Source: Bacillota bacterium (GTDB lineage: Bacteria; Bacillota; Clostridia; Peptostreptococcales; Anaerovoracaceae). From it: a stretch of 17,929 nt of DNA. Location: positions 1 through 17,929 of the forward strand of contig JAFZRG010000126.1 of the NCBI GenBank assembly GCA_017619985.1. The letters are read 5' to 3'. Both the position numbers and the translations under genes were made by a program. Shown here in pieces: positions 6,317 to 13,088 of this stretch; within the stretch, counting starts at the first letter, position 1; the number at the start of each line of letters is the position of its first letter. Under the pieces are notes generated by a model that worked only from the letters and a program-made list of their open reading frames with translations, had not been told where the DNA came from and made no database searches.

Positions 6317-8722
6317 TCAGCGCATTGTGGGCAAAGTTTCCCGTATCCGGCCGTCCGCGCTCTCGATCCGTATGCTGCCGTCTTTTTGTATCGTGACCCC
6401 GATCGCCCCCATGAGGTCCGTCCGGTATATCTTTACATCCATCTCTTCCAGCATGGCTGTGACCCGCTCCGCAGGATGTCCGTAACTGTTGTTCCTACCG
6501 CAGGAGATCATCGCTGCGGCGGGTGAAACGGCGCGGATGAAGTCCTCCCGGCTGGAATAGGCGCTGCCGTGATGCGCGATCTTCAGAAAGTCCGCATCCA
6601 GAGCCCCGGCGCCGTCCGCCAGCAGCCATTGTTCCGTTTCGTCCGTCATGTCCGCCGTCAGGAAGATCTTCAGACCGCTGACCTCCAGGATACCCGCGAG
6701 ACATGTATCGTTCGTATCCTCCGCATGCGCACCTATCCGTCCGTCCTTATACGGCGCAAGGACGTGAAAGACCGCATCGCCAAGCAGGATCTCGTCTCCC
6801 CGCCCCGCGAAAACGATATTCTCCGCGCGATACCCTTCTGTGACGAAAGGATCATTACGGTAAACCCATGGAAAGATGACCGTCCGTATCGTCATGACCT
6901 GCGACAGTTCCTGTATCCCTTTCGCGTGGTCCTGATCCGGATGGGTCACGACGGCCAGTTCCAGGCCGGAGACCCCGTTTTTCAGCAGGTAGGGCCGCAG
7001 CGTATCCTCGCCCACATTCTTCAAGGCGCTGCCTCCCCCGTCGATCAGCGCGTCGAATCCGCCGCAGGAGACGTGGAAACAGTCACCCTGCCCCACGTCC
7101 GCCATCACCAGATCGCGGTGGAGTCTCTGCCAGGGCAGCAGGCAGCCTATCCCGCACGCGGCAGGCGCCAGGCTGCTGCCCAGCATCATGCCTATGCAGA
7201 GGACCGCTGACAGCCGTACTTTGCCCTTTCGCAGCAGCACAGCTCTTCCTTCGGAAAACAGGTAAAAGAACAGGCCGTAATACAGGCAGAGCATACCGAC
7301 GGGCGGCGCGGGCATGGAATACGAGCCTCCCAGGAAACGCCCTGCCTCGTCCAGCGCCAGCAGCAGCTTCGCGAACGCTTCCGCAGGGCCCGCGGCAGCA
7401 GCGCTCAGCAGAGGGATGCTCAGGCCCTGTATAAAGAACAAAGCCAGCCCGGCAGGCAGCAGCAGACCTGCCAGCGCCACGGCAAAGGGATTCAGCACGA
7501 GGCTGACAGGCGAAAAGATCAGAAAATGGAACAGAGTCAGAGGGGTCATGCCGAGCTGCACCGCGACGCAGGGCAGCACGATCTTTCCCCAGTCGTCGAT
7601 CCACCCTTTTTTATACCGGTCCGCCAGTTCCAGCGCTTTCAGCTCCAGCAGCGGCAGCGCCACGCCCAGGCTGTAGGCTGCCATGTACGACAGCTGAAAT
7701 CCCGAATCGAACAGCTGGTATGGGTTGACCGTCAGAAACACCAGGACCGCCAGCGAGGCTGCGCTCACGAGGTCGTAGCGGCGCCGCAGATGGAACGCCG
7801 CCAGATGCAGGACGATCATGAACGCCGCGCGCATCACGGAGATCGAAAAGTTCGCCAGACACGCATAGCAGGACAGCGCGGCCAGCGAGATCAGGGTCGT
7901 CTTCCCGTTCTTCCTGCCTGCGAGCAGTTTCTGCACCAGGGCGTAGACGAGCCCGACATGCAGCCCCGAGACAGCCAGCACGTGCGCGATGCCGTTGCGC
8001 TGGAACGATTCGTACACGTCTTCATCCAGATACCCCTTCTCTCCGAACATCAGGCCCGCGAGCAGAGAGAAGCTTTCGCGGTCCATATAAGGGGCGATGC
8101 CGTCGAGGAACCGTCCTTTGCTCACAGCCAGCGCGTGCAGGAACCGGGACTTCACCACGCCGCTTTCCGCGCGGTAGCGTGAGACTTCGCAGAGGCATAG
8201 AACGCCCCGTCCTCTCAAATACAGAGCGTAATCGAAGCAGCCGAAGTTCCGTCTGCCGTCCGGCGCGCGGACGGGTCCCTGAAAGCGGCAGATCCGCCCT
8301 GCCAGATCGCACACCGCCTGCCTGTCCTCCTCCCCGGCGTCCAGGCGCACCAGCACGGTCTCTTTTCCCGTCCAAACTGCCAGATCCCAGCGGCTGCCGC
8401 GAAACGATACCGTCCGCACCAGCCCTTCCACCGTGACGATCTCCGTATCCGTGCTTTCCGCGAGGACCGCACTTTTCTTCGCCGCGCTCTGCTCCATCCG
8501 CAGACAGCCCAGCAGAAAAGCCGCCATGCACAGAAAGCAGAGCGCCGCCCCCCTGCGCGCCTCTTCGCTCCTCAGCCGGCGAACCTTTTTCTTCAGCCAT
8601 GCAAAAACAAAACAAGCACCCATGCAAAGCAAGCACAGGTGCGTTGTTTTTACGTTCAGATAATACGTCAGGACGATGCCTGCCGCCTGGGAAAAAGCCA
8701 GAGCCGTAAGCGGTCTCCGCAT
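6317..8722 (-). CDS. comEC: ComEC/Rec2 competence DNA-uptake channel and nuclease
   Basis: An 801-residue polytopic membrane protein that moves single-stranded DNA across the membrane during natural transformation. Domains in order: an N-terminal membrane pair and DUF4131-type extracellular domain (about 1-200, ending in the F(D/N)YALYLRGRG motif at 163-173); the Competence channel domain (about 215-500), with GLMFGEKGYL and the hallmark GIAHVLAVSGLHVGL at 244-258; and a C-terminal metallo-beta-lactamase-like nuclease domain (from about 537), with DVGQGD at 542-547, LIDGGG near 559, THPDQDHAKG at 593-602 and a later IAHHGS. All parts are intact, so the protein should be functional. Genes for its partner comEA or the pilus are not in this window. 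It has its own promoter inside the gap after the penicillin-binding protein gene. The ATG has no Shine-Dalgarno, and no other in-frame start is available upstream. Confidence 0.95.
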   Translation of the reverse strand: MRRPLTALAFSQAAGIVLTYYLNVKTTHLCLLCMGACFVFAWLKKKVRRLRSEEARRGAALCFLCMAAFLLGCLRMEQSAAKKSAVLAESTDTEIVTVEGLVRTVSFRGSRWDLAVWTGKETVLVRLDAGEEDRQAVCDLAGRICRFQGPVRAPDGRRNFGCFDYALYLRGRGVLCLCEVSRYRAESGVVKSRFLHALAVSKGRFLDGIAPYMDRESFSLLAGLMFGEKGYLDEDVYESFQRNGIAHVLAVSGLHVGLVYALVQKLLAGRKNGKTTLISLAALSCYACLANFSISVMRAAFMIVLHLAAFHLRRRYDLVSAASLAVLVFLTVNPYQLFDSGFQLSYMAAYSLGVALPLLELKALELADRYKKGWIDDWGKIVLPCVAVQLGMTPLTLFHFLIFSPVSLVLNPFAVALAGLLLPAGLALFFIQGLSIPLLSAAAAGPAEAFAKLLLALDEAGRFLGGSYSMPAPPVGMLCLYYGLFFYLFSEGRAVLLRKGKVRLSAVLCIGMMLGSSLAPAACGIGCLLPWQRLHRDLVMADVGQGDCFHVSCGGFDALIDGGGSALKNVGEDTLRPYLLKNGVSGLELAVVTHPDQDHAKGIQELSQVMTIRTVIFPWVYRNDPFVTEGYRAENIVFAGRGDEILLGDAVFHVLAPYKDGRIGAHAEDTNDTCLAGILEVSGLKIFLTADMTDETEQWLLADGAGALDADFLKIAHHGSAYSSREDFIRAVSPAAAMISCGRNNSYGHPAERVTAMLEEMDVKIYRTDLMGAIGVTIQKDGSIRIESADGRIRETLPTMR

Positions 8723-8737
8723 GGGCGCCGCACGCCC
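8723..8737 (-). promoter_or_regulatory. Short GC hairpin abutting the comEC start codon
   Basis: Minus strand GGGCG-TGCGG-CGCCC, a 5-bp all-G/C stem with a 5-nt loop. Its last base is directly followed by the ATG. The whole leader from the predicted start (about 8743) is only about 20 nt, so this hairpin occupies most of it. No Shine-Dalgarno is visible. It may limit translation initiation. Confidence 0.4.
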
Positions 8738-8749
8738 GCAGCCACAGGC

Positions 8750-8779
8750 ATTATATCATCCGATGGAAATTTCTGTCAA
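8750..8779 (-). promoter_or_regulatory. Near-consensus sigma-A promoter for comEC
   Basis: Minus strand: perfect -35 TTGACA (8774-8779), an 18-bp spacer, and perfect -10 TATAAT (8750-8755) with an extended -10 TGn directly before it. The transcription start is predicted near 8743. The -35 box begins just past the stop codon of the penicillin-binding protein gene. This is the best promoter match in the window. Confidence 0.82.
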
Positions 8780-8782
8780 TCA

Positions 8783-11700
8783 TCAGTTCCCGCCGGGCTG
8801 TTCGCCGGAGTCTCCTCCGGCTTCCCCGCCTGCGGCAGGTTCGCCTTCTCCGCCGGCTTCGCCGCCGCCATCGCCTGACGGCTGCTCACCGCCCTCGGAA
8901 GGCGTCTGTGTTTCGCCACCTTCGGAAGGCTCCGAAGGTTCGGTCGTCTGTTCAGGTGGCTTATACTGGGACGGGTCCGTAATGCCCGGGATGTAGTCCG
9001 GGTTGTTCGGGTCGTACTGCGTGATGTCGGGCTGATCCGTGCCGGGCTCATCCGGATTCTCGGTCTCATCCGTTTCATCGGGTTCCTCGATCTCGACAGC
9101 TTCGTACGGGCTTTCGCCGTTGTACAGCGGAGAGACCGGATAAGCAGCCGGATTCGGATTGTGTACCGGGCAGTAATAGTCCGGCGCATCCAGCTTGGAA
9201 TCCGGTTCCGCGGTCACGCTCAGAGACCGCAGGCCGAGCTCGACGAGGACCTTTTCGAAGGAGTTGCCTCCCGGCCGGACGATGCCGATTTTCGTAGCGG
9301 TATGCGGGCAGTCCGGCGTGGCCAGATAACCCGTCTCCGCGCAGATGAGGCACTCGCGGTGGTATTCCTCCGCGCCTCCCTGGACGGTCCCCTTCACGAA
9401 GTATTCGGAGATCGTGTCTCCGCCGACGCCGGTCTTGCCGGAATACTTGTCGACGGTTGCGCGGACGATGTCGCCGCGCATCTCGAATTCGCCGCGCTCG
9501 TACATGGCGCCGACGTCCTTCATGACCTTCGCCCACATCTTGGCGGCGATGCCGGAATACTCTCTCATCGAGATGTTCACGTCATTGCCCATCCAGACCG
9601 TACCGGTCAGCTGCGGGGTGAGCCCGCAGAACCAGAGGTCATAGTTGTCGGACGTCGTACCCGTCTTGCCCGCGGAGGGCTGGCAGGCGATCTTCGCGTT
9701 GCTGGACAGGCCGTTCGTCACCGTCGTGCGAAGCATGTCGAGCATGATGGACGCGACTTCTTCGCTCATGACCCGTCTGGTGATCGGTTCCTTCTTCAGA
9801 ACGATATCGCCCTTCTTCGTGGTCACGGTCGTATAGAAGCAGGGTTCCGTATAGACGCCGTAATTGCCGAACGTCGCGTAGGCGCCGCACATCTCCAGCG
9901 GAGAGATGCCCTTGGACATGCCGCCGAGCGCGAGCGCGGACGCGTTCAGGTCGTTGACCGGGCCGCTCTCGACGATGCTCGTGATGCCCATGGCCTGCAG
10001 CTGATCCACGCACCACTGGGGATCCATCTGCAGATAGCACTGGACCGCGGTGGTATTGATGGACTGCTCGATGCAGTAGCGCATGTTCTTGATGCCCCAG
10101 TAGCCGGTATACCAGTTCTTCGGCCAGGGTTTGCCTCCCATGACGACGGGTCTGTCGTCCAGCGGCATGGCAGCGGTGAAGTCTCCCTTGCCGTCCGCAC
10201 CCGCCTGCAGCGCGGTGCTGTAGATGGAGATCGGCTTGATGGAGGATCCCGGCTGACGCGGAGCGGTCGCTCTGTTGTACAGCAGCTTTCCTTCGACGTT
10301 TCTGCCGCCGATCATGCCCAGCACGTAGCCCGTGCTGTGGTCCATGATGACCATCGCAGACTGCGGCTGGATCGTGGGTTTTCTGAGCGTGAAGTAATCG
10401 GACGTGATGTACAGACGGCCGTCCTGCAGCTTGTTGATCACGCCGTCGTGATCCGTGAAGAACTGCTTGCTGATGATCATGTCGCCGTTCTCGTCGCGGG
10501 TCTTGTATTCGGACGCGATGGCCCAGTTGCCGCCTTCGATGCTGTACAGCAGGCCTTCGGACTTCTCATACATGTTCTTGAACTCGATGGAGTAATCCGT
10601 GCCGTTTCCGCTCGAAGTCTTGTAGAAATTCAGCCGCTTGTCGGCAAACAGCTTCAGATCGCCGTTCGCCTGCCACTCGAATTCGTCGGGTTCCAGCACG
10701 AAGTCGCCGTCTTCATCGAACATGACGCTCTTGCTGTAGAGCATCAGTTTTCCGTTGTCGCCGATGATATTGCCGGCCTTGTCCGTGCGGTAGCCGCTGA
10801 TCGTAGGCCAGCCGGAGTTGTCCGCCCAGACCGCTTCCATGATCTCCTGGATCTCGCGGTTCATGGTCGTATTGATGATGAGGCCGCCGTTGTACAGCAT
10901 GCGGTCCGCTTCATCCTCGTTCAGGTTCAGTTCGCGCATCAGGTCTTCGCGGACCTGATTGACGGCGCAGTCGGTAAAGTACGACGTGACCCCGGCATCC
11001 GCCACGGCGTTGCTGCCCGGGTTGATGTGATCGCGCAGAGACGCCGGATCCGTGGATTCGTACTGCGCGTCCGTGATGTAGCCCTGTTCGTGCATGGCGC
11101 GCAGGACGAGCTTCATACGGTCGACGCAGGAGTCGTTGTAGTACGTGATGTATTCGTCAGTGCGGGCGATGATGTCCAGCGCGTCCGGATCGTCCACGTC
11201 CGCCGTAGCGATGCGCTTGATCGGCGCATAGGCGCTCGGCAGCTGCGGCAGCGTCGCGAGGCAGGCGCATTCGATGAGGTCCAGATCCTGGGCGTCCTTG
11301 GAAAAGTAAGCCTGCGAAGCCGCCTGGATGCCGCTGGAGTTGAACCCCAGATTGATCGTGTTCAGGTACGCTTCGATGATCTGTTCCTTCGTCAGATTCT
11401 TTTCGATGATCATCGTGTAATAGGCTTCGATGATCTTGCGGTTCATGGAACGGACGCTCTTCACGTCCGGCAGATACAGGTTTCTGGCAAGCTGCTGCGT
11501 GATGGTGGACGTACCGGAGATCTTCGTGTCGTATTTCAGGGCGTCACGGATGGCGCCGATGATGCGGACCACGTTGAATCCGTGGTGATCCCAGAACGTC
11601 TTGTCCTCGATCGAAACGAACGCGTTGATCAGATTGGTCGGCATTTCCTTGAATTCCAGGTTCGACCGCAGAGAATCGCCTGAGAACAGATTGTCCAGAA

Positions 11701-12181
11701 CGCTGCCGTCCGCGTCCAGAACGACGGAGTTCTCCGCCAGCAGGTCGTACAGGTTGTCCGGATTGATCTCCGGAGCCTCCTTGACGATGCCGAGCACATA
11801 ATGCCCCGCAACGCCGGCGGCGACCACGGCTGCAAACAGCAGGAACAGAAGGATGCCGAGGATGATCTTTCCGGCTTTGCCCTTCTTCTTTTTCTTCTTC
11901 GGCTTCTTTCCGCCCGTTCCGTCGCCCCCGTCTGACTTCCTGGTCTCGCTCTTCTTGCTTTCCTTCTGAGGCTTGGCAGCCTTTTTGCTGCGCGACGCGT
12001 TGTTCTTCGATCTCCCGGTCAGAGGTGCCGATGCTGCGGGGATCGCCGCGGCGGCTGCCTCCGGCTGAGGTTCGAGGACAGGCTCTTCGTTCTCCTCCGT
12101 CAGGATGCGGAATTCCTCCTGCACCCTCTCGAAGGCCTGCAGCACTTCCTCTTCGTGCTGTCTGCCTAAATACTCATCCAT
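8783..12181 (-). CDS. Class A bifunctional penicillin-binding protein (PBP1A-like)
   Basis: A 1132-residue peptidoglycan synthase joining glycan polymerisation and peptide cross-linking outside the membrane. Order: a cytoplasmic head of about 104 residues ending in a Lys cluster (KKPKKKKKKGK); one membrane helix (about 105-132); a GT51 glycosyltransferase with IEDKTFWDHHG (catalytic E192), TSTITQQLARN and IIEAYLN (E270); an inserted region of about 145 residues (about 457-601); a transpeptidase with S646-SIK (SxxK), S707-IN (SxN) and K839-TG; then Cys-bearing CLICAETGYLATPDC (944-958) and an acidic Pro/Gly/Ser-rich tail from about 1028. The frame can start at a TTG at 12214, but AGGAG there lies only one base from the TTG. 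The ATG at 12181 with GAGGGG about 10 nt upstream, 7 bp after the ftsY stop, is preferred. All catalytic residues are present. It may be the last gene of the plsX-rnc-smc-ftsY unit. Confidence 0.94.
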   Translation of the reverse strand: MDEYLGRQHEEEVLQAFERVQEEFRILTEENEEPVLEPQPEAAAAAIPAASAPLTGRSKNNASRSKKAAKPQKESKKSETRKSDGGDGTGGKKPKKKKKKGKAGKIILGILLFLLFAAVVAAGVAGHYVLGIVKEAPEINPDNLYDLLAENSVVLDADGSVLDNLFSGDSLRSNLEFKEMPTNLINAFVSIEDKTFWDHHGFNVVRIIGAIRDALKYDTKISGTSTITQQLARNLYLPDVKSVRSMNRKIIEAYYTMIIEKNLTKEQIIEAYLNTINLGFNSSGIQAASQAYFSKDAQDLDLIECACLATLPQLPSAYAPIKRIATADVDDPDALDIIARTDEYITYYNDSCVDRMKLVLRAMHEQGYITDAQYESTDPASLRDHINPGSNAVADAGVTSYFTDCAVNQVREDLMRELNLNEDEADRMLYNGGLIINTTMNREIQEIMEAVWADNSGWPTISGYRTDKAGNIIGDNGKLMLYSKSVMFDEDGDFVLEPDEFEWQANGDLKLFADKRLNFYKTSSGNGTDYSIEFKNMYEKSEGLLYSIEGGNWAIASEYKTRDENGDMIISKQFFTDHDGVINKLQDGRLYITSDYFTLRKPTIQPQSAMVIMDHSTGYVLGMIGGRNVEGKLLYNRATAPRQPGSSIKPISIYSTALQAGADGKGDFTAAMPLDDRPVVMGGKPWPKNWYTGYWGIKNMRYCIEQSINTTAVQCYLQMDPQWCVDQLQAMGITSIVESGPVNDLNASALALGGMSKGISPLEMCGAYATFGNYGVYTEPCFYTTVTTKKGDIVLKKEPITRRVMSEEVASIMLDMLRTTVTNGLSSNAKIACQPSAGKTGTTSDNYDLWFCGLTPQLTGTVWMGNDVNISMREYSGIAAKMWAKVMKDVGAMYERGEFEMRGDIVRATVDKYSGKTGVGGDTISEYFVKGTVQGGAEEYHRECLICAETGYLATPDCPHTATKIGIVRPGGNSFEKVLVELGLRSLSVTAEPDSKLDAPDYYCPVHNPNPAAYPVSPLYNGESPYEAVEIEEPDETDETENPDEPGTDQPDITQYDPNNPDYIPGITDPSQYKPPEQTTEPSEPSEGGETQTPSEGGEQPSGDGGGEAGGEGEPAAGGEAGGDSGEQPGGN
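8786..9100 (-). repeat. Low-complexity coding tail of the penicillin-binding protein
   Basis: The last 105 codons encode an acidic Pro/Glu/Asp region (EEPDETDETENPDEPG) followed by Gly/Glu/Ser-rich repeats: PSEGGE occurs twice nine residues apart, then GG-E/A-GG units. It is predicted to be disordered and outside the membrane. Such tails often span or contact the cell wall; that role is inferred. Confidence 0.65.
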
Positions 12182-12188
12182 ACTTTCT

Positions 12189-13088
12189 TTACCCCTCGAA
12201 AATACTTTCTGCAAACTCCTGCGGGTCGAACGGCTTCAGATCGTCCATACCCTCTCCCAATCCTATGTATTTCACAGGCAAGTCGAGCTCGTCTGCGATC
12301 GTCACCACGATGCCGCCCTTGGCCGTACCGTCCAGTTTCGTGAGGATGATGCCGGTCAGTTCGGCGACTTCGTTGAATTCCCTGGCCTGCGAGACCGCAT
12401 TCTTGCCCGTCGTGGCGTCCACGACCAGCAGCGTCTCCCGGGCAGCCCCCTCGAACTCCCGGTCTATGACCTTGTTCATCTTGGCCAGTTCGGCCATGAG
12501 ATTCTTTTTGTTCTGCAGCCGCCCTGCCGTGTCGCAGATGACGACGTCGATATTCCTGGCCTTGGCTGCGTTGCACCCGTCGTAGATGACGGCGGACGGA
12601 TCCGCGCCTTCCTTGTGCTTGATGATGGGAACGCCCACCCGTTCACTCCAGATGGTCAGCTGTTCGGCAGCTGCCGCGCGGAACGTATCCGCCGCGACGA
12701 GCAGCACGGACTTGCCCTCGTTCTTGAGCATGTAGGCCAGCTTGGCGATGGACGTGGTCTTGCCCACGCCGTTGACCCCGATCATCATGATGAACAGAGG
12801 CGTCTCCTGACACAGCTGCAGGCGTTCGCCCTTGTCCAGCATTCTGCCGACGATGTCCTTGATCTCCTTGCGCACGTCGTCCGCCGTATAAAGCCTGTCG
12901 TGGCGGATGGCATCGCGCAGGGATTCGATGATGCTCACCGTCGTATCCATGCCGATATCGGAAGAGATCAGGACGTCTTCGAGTTCCTCCAGCATCTCTT
13001 CATCGGGTTTCGGACGCATCAGGAGCACGTCCTCCAGTTTCTCGGTCATGCGGCCGAAAAATGACTTTTTCTTGCTAGTCGATATCAA
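12189..13088 (-). CDS. ftsY: Signal recognition particle receptor FtsY
   Basis: A 299-residue SRP-receptor GTPase that docks ribosome-SRP complexes at the membrane. The N domain is helical (about 10-85). The G domain has G1 GVNGVGKT (104-111), the insertion-box DTFRAAA (134-140), G3 DTAGR (186-190), G4 TKLD (250-253) and the closing GLGEG (276-280). The long acidic A domain of E. coli FtsY is absent, as is usual in Gram-positive bacteria. The start is a TTG at 13086-13088, inside the last codons of smc. An AGGAG 7 nt upstream supports it, and it keeps the KKKSFFGRM segment that family members need. The first ATG (13049) would lose that segment. The 14-bp overlap with smc implies coupled translation. 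Confidence 0.95.
   Translation of the reverse strand: MISTSKKKSFFGRMTEKLEDVLLMRPKPDEEMLEELEDVLISSDIGMDTTVSIIESLRDAIRHDRLYTADDVRKEIKDIVGRMLDKGERLQLCQETPLFIMMIGVNGVGKTTSIAKLAYMLKNEGKSVLLVAADTFRAAAAEQLTIWSERVGVPIIKHKEGADPSAVIYDGCNAAKARNIDVVICDTAGRLQNKKNLMAELAKMNKVIDREFEGAARETLLVVDATTGKNAVSQAREFNEVAELTGIILTKLDGTAKGGIVVTIADELDLPVKYIGLGEGMDDLKPFDPQEFAESIFEG

Noticed and set aside
9161..11683. 840-codon open frame on the plus strand opposite the penicillin-binding protein gene
   Set aside because: It mirrors the codon bias of the gene below it, in a GC-rich genome. The translation is Arg/Asp/Val/His-rich with no recognisable domain, and all protein motifs are on the minus strand.
12182..12214. TTG start giving the penicillin-binding protein 11 more residues
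   Set aside because: The AGGAG before that TTG is only one base away, too close for initiation. The ATG at 12181 has a better-placed G-rich ribosome binding site after the ftsY stop.
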